A DNA stretch of 64,000 nucleotides from CALNXN01 sp942490645 (GCA_942490645.1 CALNXN010000002.1:124001-188000); one strand, 5' to 3'. Numbered from the stretch's first letter, positions 29,456-39,190 are shown. Numbers and translations: made by a program. The notes: generated from the sequence alone by a model not told the origin.

Positions 29456-30721
29456 ATGAATATCCTGATCCTTGGCAGTGGCGGCCGTGAACACAGTCTC
29501 GCGTGGGCCGTGATGCAGAACCCAAAGTGCGACAAGCTGATTGTGGCACCGGGAAATGCAGGCATCGCGGCCATTGCGGATTGCGCGGCACTGGACATCA
29601 TGGATGCGGGTGCCGTGGCTGTGTTTTGTTCCGAAAACGGGATCGATTTCGTGATCGTGGGACCCGAAGCACCATTGGCGGTCGGCGTGGCAGACAGGCT
29701 GCGTGACGCCGGTGTGCGTGTCTTCGGCCCAAGTCAGGCAGCGGCTGAACTGGAGGCGTCCAAGGCATTTACCAAGGAAATCTGCGATGCCGCCGGGGCG
29801 CCAACCGCTGCCTATGGTCATTTCAAGGATGCCAAGTCAGCCAAGGAATATGTTGCGGCCCAAGGTGCGCCGATCGTGATCAAGGCCGACGGGCTGGCGG
29901 CAGGCAAAGGCGTGATCATCGCAATGACGCTGAATGAAGCCCTGAGCGCGATAGACGACATGTTCGACGGATCGTTCGGCGCGGCCGGGGCCGAAGTCGT
30001 GATCGAAGAGTTCATGGAGGGCGAAGAGGCGTCGTTCTTTGTGCTGTGTGATGGGCTGGACGCCGTCGCAATCGGTACCGCACAGGATCATAAACGCGTG
30101 GGCGACGGTGACACCGGCCCCAACACCGGCGGCATGGGGGCCTATTCGCCGGCACCAGTGTTGACGGACGCCATTGCAGACATCGCGATGGAGAAAATCG
30201 TGCGGCCTACGCTCGCCGAAATGGTGCGTCGTGGCACGCCCTATCAAGGTGTGCTCTATGCCGGGTTGATGATCGAGAACGGGCAGCCGCGTCTGGTGGA
30301 ATACAACGTGCGTTTTGGCGATCCTGAATGTCAGGTGCTGATGATGCGACTGGGCGCGCAGGTGCTGGACTTGTTGCATGCTGCGGCCGAAGGACGGCTG
30401 AGCGAGGCACAGGTCAACTGGGCGGATGACCATGCGTTGACGGTCGTGATGGCGGCACGTGGATATCCGGGTGACTATGCCAAAGGGTCGGTGATCGGCG
30501 GGCTTGAGGCGGTACCGGAAGACAGCTTTAACATGGTCTTTCACGCGGGTACGGTCGAAAAGGATGGCAAGATCATTGCCAACGGCGGGCGCGTTCTGAA
30601 TGTCACGGCACGCGGTGAATCCTTGAACGAAGCGCAAGAACGCGCCTATCGCATGGTCGACGCGATTGACTGGCCCGATGGGTTTTGCAGACGAGACATC
30701 GGCTGGCGCGCATTGGGTTGA
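29456..30721 (+). CDS. purD: Phosphoribosylamine-glycine ligase PurD
   Basis: An ATP-grasp ligase of de novo purine synthesis that joins glycine to 5-phosphoribosylamine, 421 residues. Markers are MNILILGSGGREHSLAWA at the start, GPEAPLAVGVADRL, IKADGLAAGKGV, HKRVGDGDTGPNTGGMGAY and EYNVRFGDPECQ. A ribosome site AAAAAGGAG precedes ATG 29456. It stands alone, divergent from xseA. Confidence 0.97.
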   Translation: MNILILGSGGREHSLAWAVMQNPKCDKLIVAPGNAGIAAIADCAALDIMDAGAVAVFCSENGIDFVIVGPEAPLAVGVADRLRDAGVRVFGPSQAAAELEASKAFTKEICDAAGAPTAAYGHFKDAKSAKEYVAAQGAPIVIKADGLAAGKGVIIAMTLNEALSAIDDMFDGSFGAAGAEVVIEEFMEGEEASFFVLCDGLDAVAIGTAQDHKRVGDGDTGPNTGGMGAYSPAPVLTDAIADIAMEKIVRPTLAEMVRRGTPYQGVLYAGLMIENGQPRLVEYNVRFGDPECQVLMMRLGAQVLDLLHAAAEGRLSEAQVNWADDHALTVVMAARGYPGDYAKGSVIGGLEAVPEDSFNMVFHAGTVEKDGKIIANGGRVLNVTARGESLNEAQERAYRMVDAIDWPDGFCRRDIGWRALG

Positions 30722-30820
30722 TCCGCGGGTTGATCCAAAGGACGCGCTGACGCGCGACGCTATATTTTAACGGGCCATCGCATAAGAACAATCAGGCGCG
30801 GACAAACAGTCCGCTATGAT

Positions 30821-31561
30821 CTATTCACTACACGTCATCGCGACGGCAAAACTGCTGCGATCCCAGTGCGGCCCGATGTCTTGGCTCTTGAAGGTGCCCT
30901 CAACAAAGCTGACGGAAACAAGGCGGGTCCAATCTGCCGTGGCAAGGATCATTTCGGGCTGACCTGTGCACGTGCGAATGCCACCAGCAATGTCCCTTTC
31001 GCCAATGCGGTGATTGGTCAGGCCCGGCAAGTCGGCAACCGGCGTCAGACGGTTGCGCTCAAATCGCCATATGCGCAGCGTCTTGGCCAGATGCGGGCGG
31101 TCGATATAGGCAATTTCGATCTGTCCATCACCGTCAAGATCCGCAGCACCCAAAGGAGCCAGCCAGCGGTTCCGTGTACCGATGTAAGGGGTCGTGGCAA
31201 TCCGGCCTGTGTGGTCATAGATCGCGATGCGTGCGCCGCGTGTCTGATCGCTTTCCACCGTGATCACTTCGGCTGTGCCGTCTTGGTCGAGATCGGCCAA
31301 GCGGGGCGCTGTGTCTTCGAATACGGAGGAGTGCGGCAGTGTGAAACGCAGCCGTTCGCCTGACCGCAATGTCAGAACAAGGCTGCCATGTTCAATCGTA
31401 TCACCCAAGACACCATGGGCATATCGGGTTGTGGGGTCGTCATAACCTGCGGCGGTGATCTCTTGCGCCGTCACAGGCCCGGCCAGCAAAAGGCCCAGCA
31501 CCAGCATCGCGCGGCGAGCGCGCCATGGGCGAGACGGCAGACGCCGCGCCCTGCCCGTCAT
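30821..31561 (-). CDS. Secreted FG-GAP/VCBS-repeat-like protein
   Basis: A 246-residue protein with an N-terminal basic stretch (RARRLPSRPWRARRA) and a hydrophobic signal (LVLGLLLAGPVTAQ). Two Ca-binding-type FG-GAP loops, LADLDQDGTAEVITVES and AADLDGDGQIEIAYIDR, suggest a small beta-propeller or partial repeat domain. The ATG shares one base with the ferredoxin stop, supporting this start; ATG 31507, directly at the signal peptide, is the alternative. Its role is unknown; periplasmic location is inferred. Confidence 0.78.
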   Translation of the reverse strand: MTGRARRLPSRPWRARRAMLVLGLLLAGPVTAQEITAAGYDDPTTRYAHGVLGDTIEHGSLVLTLRSGERLRFTLPHSSVFEDTAPRLADLDQDGTAEVITVESDQTRGARIAIYDHTGRIATTPYIGTRNRWLAPLGAADLDGDGQIEIAYIDRPHLAKTLRIWRFERNRLTPVADLPGLTNHRIGERDIAGGIRTCTGQPEMILATADWTRLVSVSFVEGTFKSQDIGPHWDRSSFAVAMTCSE

Positions 31562-31884
31562 CAGATCTGCTTTTCTGGCATCTGAACTACAAGGCCGTCC
31601 AGCGCATCAGTGACCTTCAACTGGCATGTCAGGCGGGACCGCGCGGGGTCAGGTTCATAGGCGAAATCCAGCATGTCCTCTTCCATGTCTTCCTTGGAGG
31701 GCAGCTTGTCGGCCCATGCCGGATCCACATAGACGTGGCAGGTCGAGCAGGCGCAGGCTCCACCGCAATCGGCTTCGATGCCGGGGATGTTGTTGTCGCG
31801 CGCGCCTTCCATGACGGTCAGCCCATTGGCGACGTCCACGACATGCTCTGTGCCGTTGTGTTCGATGTATGTGATCTTGGCCAT
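31561..31884 (-). CDS. [2Fe-2S] ferredoxin, adrenodoxin/FdxB type
   Basis: A 107-residue soluble electron carrier. It has the adrenodoxin-type cluster motif CGGACACSTCHVYV, with the fourth ligand in SRLTCQLKV. In alphaproteobacteria such ferredoxins serve P450s, iron-sulfur assembly or hydroxylases; the partner is unknown, though an AlkB-type monooxygenase lies ~4 kb away. ATG 31884 gives the normal start MAKITYIEHNGTEH, and the longer upstream reading is not conserved-looking. Confidence 0.94.
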   Translation of the reverse strand: MAKITYIEHNGTEHVVDVANGLTVMEGARDNNIPGIEADCGGACACSTCHVYVDPAWADKLPSKEDMEEDMLDFAYEPDPARSRLTCQLKVTDALDGLVVQMPEKQI

Positions 31885-32005
31885 ATCCTGCCCCTTCTCA
31901 ATTCTTTGCGCCTGTCTACCGGGGGCATATAGGACACGCCAGTGTCTTTTGCGACCCCTGAGTTTTCTCCTTGCGACAGAGCGCATATGTTCTATCTTTG
32001 TTCTC

Positions 32006-32407
32006 ATGCGTATCGCTTCCTCGCCCTCGCCTGCGCGCCCCGGTTGGCCGCGCCCGCCCCACTGTTTGACGGCTGCGCAGTTGATGCAGCCGCCCGAGGG
32101 TGCGCGCATCACCGTGGCCGGTCTGGTGATCTTGCGTCAGCGTCCGGGCACAGCCAAAGGGGTGATCTTCCTCACGCTGGAGGATGAAACAGGTGTGGTG
32201 AACATCATCGTGTGGCGTGCCATGTACGAGAAATTCCGTCGGGCCGTGATCGCCGGGCGGATGCTGCGCGTGACGGGGCGCTTGCAACGCGCGCATTCCG
32301 TGACGCATGTGCTGGCCGAAAAGATCGAGGATATTTCCGATATGCTCGACAGCCTCGTCAACGAGGCACCAAAGCCGCCTGTCCCGAATGCAAAAGGGCG
32401 CCCCTGA
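32006..32407 (+). pseudogene. C-terminal OB-fold fragment of error-prone DNA polymerase DnaE2
   Basis: The 133-residue open frame matches only the extreme C-terminus of DnaE2: LTAAQLMQPPEGARITVAGLVILRQRPGTAKGVIFLTLEDETGVVNIIVW, then GRMLRVTGRLQRAHSVTHVLAEKIEDISDML. This is the OB domain with the RQRPGTAKGV hallmark. The polymerase (~1000 residues upstream) is absent; the preceding sequence codes for the ferredoxin on the other strand. The OB core is undamaged and has its own ATG at 32006, so it could be a retained single-domain nucleic-acid-binding protein and not a dying relic. ImuA/ImuB partners are not nearby. Confidence 0.75.
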
Positions 32408-32416
32408 AGGCGCCCT
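32392..32416 (-). terminator. Intrinsic terminator for the Do-family protease gene
   Basis: On the minus strand, GGGCGCC / GGCGCCC arms with a six-base loop are followed by TTTT (32395-32392), 24 bases past the protease stop. It overlaps the 3' end of the DnaE2 fragment on the other strand. Confidence 0.7.
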
Positions 32417-32439
32417 CAATCGTTTGGTATCGTTCGGAT

Positions 32440-33912
32440 TTACTCTGTCAAAGCCAACGCTACAAACCGCGGATCACCCGCCCGCCGCACCAGCAGCAAG
32501 AGGGACTTGCGACCTGCATCTTCCGCCGCTTTTACGCGCGCTTCGAGATCGGATATGCCCGCAACCTTTTGCTGACCCGCTTCTGTGATGATATCGCCCG
32601 CGCGCAGGCCTTTTTCATAGGCCTCCGAGGCTTCATCAACATCCGTCACGGCCAGACCTTCCATCGCAGGTTCAGCACCCAACTGTTCGCGCAGCTCATC
32701 TGTCAGCGGCGTCAACGTCAGGCCCAGCAACTCCTTGGTTGTAGGTTCTTCTTCGGTGTCCGGCGACGTCGCAACCGCAGGCACGGCACCTTCCGCTTCT
32801 TCACGGCGGCCCAATGTCACGCGCAGGGTCTGGCTTTTGCCTTCACGCATCACAACCACGCGCACGGTTTCGCCAACCGGGCTGTTGCCAACTTCACGGA
32901 CCAGACCACGCGTATCTTCGACATCCTTACCGGCAAAGCTGATGATCACATCACCCGCCTCCATGCCGGCGTCCTTGGCCGGACCGTCGGGCACGTCAGT
33001 GACCAGCGCCCCGGACGCAGACGCCAGACCCATGGCTTCGGCCACATCATCTGTGACGTCCTGGATCCGCACACCCAACCAACCGCGGCGCGTTTCACCG
33101 AATTCCTTGAGCTGTTCGACCACGCGCGTCACCACGTTCGAAGCCATCGAAAAGCCGATCCCGATGGACCCACCGTTCGGGGACAGAATGGCCGTGTTCA
33201 CGCCAATCACTTCACCATCCATGTTAAAGAGCGGCCCGCCCGAGTTGCCCCGGTTGATGGCAGCATCCGTCTGGATGTAATCGTCATATGTTCCGCTCAG
33301 CGCACGGTTGCGCGCCGACACGATACCCGCACTGACCGAGAACCCTTGGCCCAGCGGGTTGCCCATTGCAATCACCCAATCGCCCACGCGGGCCAGGTCG
33401 CTGTCCCCAAAAGGAACGAACGGCAAGGCTTCGTCCGTTTGCACCTTGAGCAGGGCGATGTCTGTGTTTGGGTCCGTGCCGATCACCTCGGCAGGCAGTT
33501 CTTCACCGGAGAAAAATTCGATCAGAATTTCATCTGCACCCTCGATCACGTGGTTGTTGGTGACCACATAACCATCTTCGGAAATCACAAAGCCCGAACC
33601 CAGCGCTGAAGACCGGCGGGGTCTGTCACCACGGTTGTTGCGGTCTTGGAACTCGCGAAAGAAATCCTCGAACGGGGACCCGTCGGGCACGATACCCTGC
33701 GGACCGGTTCGGCCAGCGACCACAGTCGATGTTGTGATATTGACCACGGAAGGGCTGATTTTTTCAGCCAACGGCGCGAGGCTGGTTTGTTGCGCCGCGG
33801 CGACCAGCGTTTGAAGTGCCAGAAATGTCAGAGCCAACAGCGCAAAGGCTGCGGCACGAAAGGGGGGCGTCGATGTTAATGGGGTGGCCAGTGTTACCGC
33901 CTTGGGCTGCAT
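32440..33912 (-). CDS. Do-family periplasmic serine endoprotease (DegP/MucD-like)
   Basis: A 490-residue protease-chaperone of envelope quality control. The N-terminal hydrophobic segment (~20-41) is a signal peptide. The catalytic triad is intact: NNHV His121, TDIALL Asp151 and GNSGGP Ser224. Two PDZ domains follow (~265-360 and ~390-480). It lies downstream of hflK-hflC-DUF2065, a conserved neighbourhood, with a 260-base gap suggesting its own promoter. Degradation of misfolded periplasmic proteins under stress is the family role. Confidence 0.95.
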   Translation of the reverse strand: MQPKAVTLATPLTSTPPFRAAAFALLALTFLALQTLVAAAQQTSLAPLAEKISPSVVNITTSTVVAGRTGPQGIVPDGSPFEDFFREFQDRNNRGDRPRRSSALGSGFVISEDGYVVTNNHVIEGADEILIEFFSGEELPAEVIGTDPNTDIALLKVQTDEALPFVPFGDSDLARVGDWVIAMGNPLGQGFSVSAGIVSARNRALSGTYDDYIQTDAAINRGNSGGPLFNMDGEVIGVNTAILSPNGGSIGIGFSMASNVVTRVVEQLKEFGETRRGWLGVRIQDVTDDVAEAMGLASASGALVTDVPDGPAKDAGMEAGDVIISFAGKDVEDTRGLVREVGNSPVGETVRVVVMREGKSQTLRVTLGRREEAEGAVPAVATSPDTEEEPTTKELLGLTLTPLTDELREQLGAEPAMEGLAVTDVDEASEAYEKGLRAGDIITEAGQQKVAGISDLEARVKAAEDAGRKSLLLLVRRAGDPRFVALALTE

Positions 33913-34172
33913 GGACTGTCTCCTGATAGGCTTTGGGGTCGGGCGTCATGCCCGTTGATGCACAGCCTGCATCTAGGGTGGCTTGCGTGCAACATTAAAG
34001 ATGTGGCGCGATCCCAGAGTTTCAACACCCCGTTACCAAAGCGTGAACGCACCGTGCGTTTCCAGAACTATGGCCGTTTTTCGGCTCGCGCCGGACCAAA
34101 CTGGCAGCACACACAAAGGTTGCCGACGGCAAACGCTGTGGAAATGCTGAGCGGTACAGCCGCCCCTTGCGC

Positions 34173-34367
34173 TCAGACGCCCAGCCAGTAGGCCAGCCAG
34201 ACCAGAATTGCACCGCTGACCACAACCAGCCATCCAACTTGCCGCACCGCAGCTTCGGGTAGCGACCGCAGCATCTCCAGCATACGCTCCACAAGCGAAG
34301 GGGCCAGCGCATAGGCCAGCCCCTCAATAATCATAACCAGCCCAAGAGCCAGAAGGATCGTACTCAT
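34173..34367 (-). CDS. DUF2065 family small membrane protein
   Basis: A 64-residue protein with two hydrophobic helices (~3-22 and ~43-62) separated by a basic/amphipathic turn (ERMLEMLRSLPEAAVRQVGW), the DUF2065 pattern. It overlaps hflC by four bases (ATGA). The family is regularly found beside hflK-hflC; its function is unknown. Confidence 0.88.
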   Translation of the reverse strand: MSTILLALGLVMIIEGLAYALAPSLVERMLEMLRSLPEAAVRQVGWLVVVSGAILVWLAYWLGV

Positions 34368-35263
34368 CTGAACTCGCCTTCCAAAGACCTCGCGCCCTGA
34401 TCGCTCTTGAAGTAGTTGAAGAATTCGCTGTCCGGTGACATCACCATTGTCGAATTCGCCCCCTTGAGCGCCTGCTCATAGGCCGTCAGCGACCGGTAGA
34501 ATTCAAAGAATTCCGCATCCTGGCTATAGGCTTCGGCAAAAATGCGGTTTCGCTCGGCGTCGGCCTCACCTTCGATGATACGGGCATCCCGGCGGGCTTC
34601 CGACAGGATTTCCTCGTAGGTCCGGTCGGCAAGAGCCGTCACACGCTGTGCCGCTTCTCGGCCACGCGCCCGTTCGTCCGTCGCTTCACGTTCCCGCTCA
34701 GCGATCATCCGTTGCAGTGTCGCGTCAAAGTTCTGCTCCGGCAGGTTGGTTTGGCGCAAACGCACATCCACAACCGATAGGCCAAGGGCCTGCGCTCGCG
34801 CATCCGATTGTTCACGGATACGGTCCATCAGTGCCGACCGCTCCGGCGACAGGATTGTGTTCGACGTGACACCCTGAGACCCCAGAACCGCACGGATCTG
34901 ACCATCCAGGATACCGTTCAACTGAATGGCCGCCTGACGGTCGCCATCAGCGCCAAGAGCTTGGCGGAACTGCACGATGTCGGAAATGCGATAAAGAACG
35001 AACGCATCCACTTCCAAACGACGGTCATCCGCAGGGGTCACCTCGACCAGAGGCGTTTCCAGCGTCAGGATACGGTCCTCAAAACGGACCACTTCGTCCA
35101 GCAGCGGCAGCTTGAAGCCAAGTCCGGGTTCAACCCGCACCTGCTTGATCTGACCAAAGCGCAGCACCAGCGCTTTTTCGCGCTCATCCACGATGAAAAT
35201 CGACGATAATGCTCCGACCAGAGCGATCACGATGATCGGAATAAGATAGGTTCCAGCCCGCAT
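34364..35263 (-). CDS. hflC: Protease modulator HflC
   Basis: An SPFH/band-7 membrane protein, 299 residues. One N-terminal membrane helix (~5-25) is followed by a periplasmic SPFH domain containing ERALVLRFGQ-type sequence (EREKALVLRFGQIKQV) and a long charged helix. HflC and HflK form a large complex around the FtsH protease and modulate membrane-protein turnover. ATG 35263 shares one base with the hflK stop. Confidence 0.96.
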   Translation of the reverse strand: MRAGTYLIPIIVIALVGALSSIFIVDEREKALVLRFGQIKQVRVEPGLGFKLPLLDEVVRFEDRILTLETPLVEVTPADDRRLEVDAFVLYRISDIVQFRQALGADGDRQAAIQLNGILDGQIRAVLGSQGVTSNTILSPERSALMDRIREQSDARAQALGLSVVDVRLRQTNLPEQNFDATLQRMIAEREREATDERARGREAAQRVTALADRTYEEILSEARRDARIIEGEADAERNRIFAEAYSQDAEFFEFYRSLTAYEQALKGANSTMVMSPDSEFFNYFKSDQGARSLEGEFR

Positions 35264-36480
35264 CAGTTCGTCCCCCCACTGCTTCGACGCAGTTCATTGA
35301 GCGGCAGGTAAGGCACAACGCCCTGACCACCTTCGCCGTTTTGGTTGCTTTCCAGAATGATCTTGTCCACGTCGCCCAGAACCTTTTCCATCGTTTCAAG
35401 GTAAAGACGTTTGCGCGTGACTTCAGGTGCTGCCGAATACTCGTTCAAAACCGCCAAGAAGCGGCTTGCCTCACCGACAGCATCGTTGACGACACGTGCG
35501 CGGTACCCTTCGGCCGCTTCGAGCAATTGCGCGGATTCACCGCGCGCCTCGGCGGTACGTTGGTTGGCATAGGCATCGGCCTGACGCTCCACCCGGTCGC
35601 GTTCCTGTTCGGCAGCTTGCACGTCGCGGAAGGCGTCGATAACCGACACAGCCTGTGTGCGGCCATCGGAATCCGTCACCACCACTTGCTGGCTGGGCGG
35701 GTCCACTTTGTTAAAGTTGACGCGAATGACGTTGATGCCCGTTTGACGATTGTCCAGCGTCGTCTGGATCAACTCGCGCACACGTGCTTCAATCGAGGCA
35801 CGATCACGGTTCAGGATCGGTGCCAGTTCGGACTGTGCAATCACTTCGCGCATCGCCGATTCAGAGATGGCGCGCACCGAAGCATCTGGATCACGTAGCG
35901 AAAATTTGAAGTCTTTCGCGTCCTTGATGTTCCAGACCACCTGGAAATCGATATCGACGATGTTTTCGTCGGTGGTCAGCATCAATCCATCATTGTCGCC
36001 AGACCCCCTGCGCACACCGATCTCTTCGGTGCGGTTGGTCGTCACGTCGAACACTTCGGCTGTTACCACCGGCCAAGGGGCAAAGTTCAGACCCTCTGTG
36101 CCGATCTCGGAAAACTCGCCCAGCATCAATTCGATAGACTGCTGTTCGGGGCGCACTGTGTAAAAGCTGGCCATGCCCCAAAGGATCGCTGCGCCAAGAA
36201 TACCCAGACCGATCGTGCCGCGTGTCAGTGCGGGACCGCCGCCACCGCCGGCTCCACCACCGCCGTTTCGGCCGTCGCCACCGCGACCGCCCATCAAAAC
36301 GCGCAGCTGTTCCTGGCCCTTTTTGACCAGTTCATCGATTTCGGGGATTTGAGGCCCGTCGCCGCGTGGGCCACGTGGGCCGCCACCACCGCCATTGCCA
36401 CGATCACCGCCGTCGCCACCGGGTCTGTCTCCGCCGGAATTTCCGCCGCCGCCCCAAGGGCCGCCACTATTGCCTGCCAT
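35263..36480 (-). CDS. hflK: Protease modulator HflK
   Basis: Partner of HflC in the FtsH-HflKC complex, 405 residues. The first ~85 residues are very glycine-rich, with Asp/Arg (GGNSGGDRPGG and similar), followed by a membrane helix (~92-110) and the SPFH domain (YTVRPEQQSIELMLGEFSE, AESAMREVIAQSELAPILN). The Gly-rich N-terminus is family-typical and probably cytoplasmic and disordered. The ATG at 36480 opens the set hflK-hflC-DUF2065. Confidence 0.96.
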   Translation of the reverse strand: MAGNSGGPWGGGGNSGGDRPGGDGGDRGNGGGGGPRGPRGDGPQIPEIDELVKKGQEQLRVLMGGRGGDGRNGGGGAGGGGGPALTRGTIGLGILGAAILWGMASFYTVRPEQQSIELMLGEFSEIGTEGLNFAPWPVVTAEVFDVTTNRTEEIGVRRGSGDNDGLMLTTDENIVDIDFQVVWNIKDAKDFKFSLRDPDASVRAISESAMREVIAQSELAPILNRDRASIEARVRELIQTTLDNRQTGINVIRVNFNKVDPPSQQVVVTDSDGRTQAVSVIDAFRDVQAAEQERDRVERQADAYANQRTAEARGESAQLLEAAEGYRARVVNDAVGEASRFLAVLNEYSAAPEVTRKRLYLETMEKVLGDVDKIILESNQNGEGGQGVVPYLPLNELRRSSGGTN

Positions 36481-36583
36481 TAAATTTCTATCCTTCCTGA
36501 GTTGCGCAGCCGCGCGTTGATCTTGTGATGCCGCGCGGCCTGCGCGATCAATTGTAGCATAGGTACGTTTGAACCGCCGAAAT

Positions 36584-38041
36584 TCAAGCCGTTCTGACCG
36601 GAGACTTCATCGTAACGATCTCTTCGGACATGGTGGGGTGTACCGCGACTGTGCGGTCAAAGTCTTCCTTGGTCGCTCCCATCTTGACGGCGATGCCCGC
36701 CAGTTGGATCATTTCGCCCGCATTGGGGGCCACGATATGGCATCCCAGCACCTTGCGGTTGGCCTTTGAGACGACAAGTTTCATCATTACGCGATCCGGA
36801 CGCCCTGCAAATGCCGTCTGCATCGGGCGGAAGGATGTGCAGAACACTTCGACCTCTTCTTGTTCGCGTGCGTCTTCTTCGCTCAGGCCCACAGTTCCCA
36901 TTTCAGGTTGGGTAAAAATGGCCGATGGGATCAGGTCGTGATCCACCGCTGTCGGCTCGGCACCAAAGATGGTTTTTACGAATGCCATCCCCTCACGGAT
37001 GGCCACGGGCGTGAGGTTCACACGGTCTGTGACATCGCCGACGGCAAAGATCGACGGCACAGCCGTTTGGCTGTACTCATCGACGCCGATTTCACCACGG
37101 CGGCCGATTTTGACGCCCAGATCTTCAAGCCCCATATCACGTGAATTGGGGTCGCGGCCTGTGGCGAACATGACCGTATCAAACACTTTTTCCGACCCGT
37201 TGGTCGCCTTGACCCAGATCGGGCCACTGCCCGCTTTGGCTGATGTAACAGTTCGGTCCTGGGCAGATGCGCCCATCGCCGCGTCGGATGCCGTGCCCGC
37301 GTGGCTGAGCATATGATCAGACGATGCGGGCGCCATTTCGAGAATATTGGTACCCACTTTCAGGTCTACGCCGCGCTCTCTCATGGATTCCGCCACCAGG
37401 CCGCGCGCCTCATCATCAAAACCACGCAAAATCTGAGCCCCGCGGTAATACTGCGTCACTTCGACACCCAGACCGTTCATGATGCCGGCAAATTCACATG
37501 CGATATATCCGCCGCCCACGATCAGCATGGTTTTGGGCAGTTCCGGAAGATGAAAAATGTCGTCAGACACGATCCCAAGATGCGCATTCGGGATGTCGGG
37601 CCGCACCGGGTGCCCGCCCGTGGCAATCAGAATATGCTTGGCGGTCTTGGTGTCGCCACTGGCCAGTTTGACCGTATGCGCATCCATCAGCGTGGCGCGC
37701 GTGTCAAAGGTATCGACGCCCGATCCCTTGAGCAAATTGCGATAGACCTGCTCCAATCGGTCCAATTCATCGTTCAGCCGCGTCTTGAAGGCCTGCCAGT
37801 CAAACGGTCCCTGTTTGAGATCCCACCCATAGGACTTGGCGTCCGAAACCACTTCGGCATATTCCGACGCAAACACCATCAGCTTTTTGGGCACGCAACC
37901 GCGAATGACACATGTTCCGCCATAGCGGTCCTCTTCGGCCAGCCCGACCTTGGCACCGTATTCGCCAGCCGCTACCCGCGCTGCACGCACGCCACCAGAC
38001 CCGCCTCCGATGACAAACAGATCATAGTCAAAGGTGCTCAT
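36584..38041 (-). CDS. gor: Glutathione-disulfide reductase
   Basis: A flavoprotein disulfide reductase that regenerates reduced glutathione with NADPH. FAD-binding GGGSGGVRAAR starts at residue 12. The redox pair is GGTCVIRGCVPKK (Cys44, Cys49), and the second nucleotide motif is GGGYIACEFAG. The C-terminal active site AVHPTMSEEIV holds the catalytic His-Glu. At 485 residues it is longer than usual because of a ~35-residue Ser/Ala-rich insertion (APASSDHMLSHAGTASDAAM and onward) in the NADPH domain. ATG 38041 is preferred to the upstream in-frame start at 38113. rpiA lies ~105 bases upstream. Confidence 0.93.
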   Translation of the reverse strand: MSTFDYDLFVIGGGSGGVRAARVAAGEYGAKVGLAEEDRYGGTCVIRGCVPKKLMVFASEYAEVVSDAKSYGWDLKQGPFDWQAFKTRLNDELDRLEQVYRNLLKGSGVDTFDTRATLMDAHTVKLASGDTKTAKHILIATGGHPVRPDIPNAHLGIVSDDIFHLPELPKTMLIVGGGYIACEFAGIMNGLGVEVTQYYRGAQILRGFDDEARGLVAESMRERGVDLKVGTNILEMAPASSDHMLSHAGTASDAAMGASAQDRTVTSAKAGSGPIWVKATNGSEKVFDTVMFATGRDPNSRDMGLEDLGVKIGRRGEIGVDEYSQTAVPSIFAVGDVTDRVNLTPVAIREGMAFVKTIFGAEPTAVDHDLIPSAIFTQPEMGTVGLSEEDAREQEEVEVFCTSFRPMQTAFAGRPDRVMMKLVVSKANRKVLGCHIVAPNAGEMIQLAGIAVKMGATKEDFDRTVAVHPTMSEEIVTMKSPVRTA

Positions 38042-38146
38042 GGCTTGGGCCTTTCTGTCTTCGTTGGAAACCGGGCGCAGATATAGGCGCTTGGCTGCGC
38101 AATGACCAGTCACGCAAGCGTCACTTCCAGAGTGGCGCTTTCTCTG

Positions 38147-38935
38147 TCAATCCGCGAGGTCGGAAAACAGATTGTCTGTTTCCATGAAATCAATGCGCTC
38201 GGCCGCGACCGTGCCTTCGTTGATGTCGCGCACTTCGACGCGCCCGTCACCGAAACCGATAACGACGGTGTCGCAGATATCGACAAAAAGCCCGTTCTCC
38301 ACGATCCCCGGCATCTGGTTGAGGATCAGCGCCAATTGCCGCGCATTTCCGATCCGCTTGAGGTGCAGATCAAGGATGTGATTGCCTTCATCCGTCACGA
38401 ACGGCATCTCGCCATTCATCCGCAATGATGATTTGCGCCCCAGCACGTCCATCGACACCAGCGTTTCCTCGACCAGCGCCTGCGTGGTCTGCCAGCCGAA
38501 CGGAATAACTTCGACCGGCAAAGGAAACGCACCCAGCGTTTCCACCTCTTTACCGATATCGGCAATCACGACCATGCGGTCACTGGCGGTGGCCACGATT
38601 TTTTCCTGCAACAGCGCTCCGCCGCCACCTTTGATCAGGTTCAACTCGCCGTCGAATTCGTCAGCACCGTCAATAGTCAGATCGAGCCAGCGCGCTTCGT
38701 CCAGCGTGATCACCTCAATGCCCACCTCGCGGGCGAGTTCTGCCGTGCGCGTCGACGTTGGCACGCCGCGGATCTTGAGGCCCTGTTCGCGCACCCGTTC
38801 GCCCAGGCACCGCACCAGCCAAGCAGCGGTCGATCCAGTTCCCAAGCCGACGCGCATGCCGTCTTCCACGAATTCGCTGGCGTGTTTGGCCGCGACAAAC
38901 TTGGCTTTGTCGATGGGGGATAGATCTGCAGACAT
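38147..38935 (-). CDS. rpiA: Ribose-5-phosphate isomerase A
   Basis: Interconverts ribose-5-phosphate and ribulose-5-phosphate in the pentose phosphate pathway, 262 residues. Markers are GLGTGSTAAWLVRCLGER, TIDGADEFDGELNLIKGGGGALLQEKIVA and GAFPLPVEVIPFGW. It is the first gene of the minus-strand run towards gor and hflK. Confidence 0.97.
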   Translation of the reverse strand: MSADLSPIDKAKFVAAKHASEFVEDGMRVGLGTGSTAAWLVRCLGERVREQGLKIRGVPTSTRTAELAREVGIEVITLDEARWLDLTIDGADEFDGELNLIKGGGGALLQEKIVATASDRMVVIADIGKEVETLGAFPLPVEVIPFGWQTTQALVEETLVSMDVLGRKSSLRMNGEMPFVTDEGNHILDLHLKRIGNARQLALILNQMPGIVENGLFVDICDTVVIGFGDGRVEVRDINEGTVAAERIDFMETDNLFSDLAD

Positions 38936-39190
38936 GGGGGCGACTCCTTTGTTGACCCGCTTATAGAAAACTCAGGCGCGCTCTACGAGGGGGGAATTTC
39001 CGGTCTTTGGCCAACCTCCGACAACCGCACGAAATTTCGTTTGATCGCCCTTGGTATCACCCCCCTACTCTTGCCACGGCTGCCACAAATCTGCCCGTGG
39101 CCTAGTACGATCCAAGTGAATAGCGCAAATTGAACCGCCACGTCGTTTTTGGCTGCTGAAACATGGGCAGCCTGCGCTAAATATCGCCCC

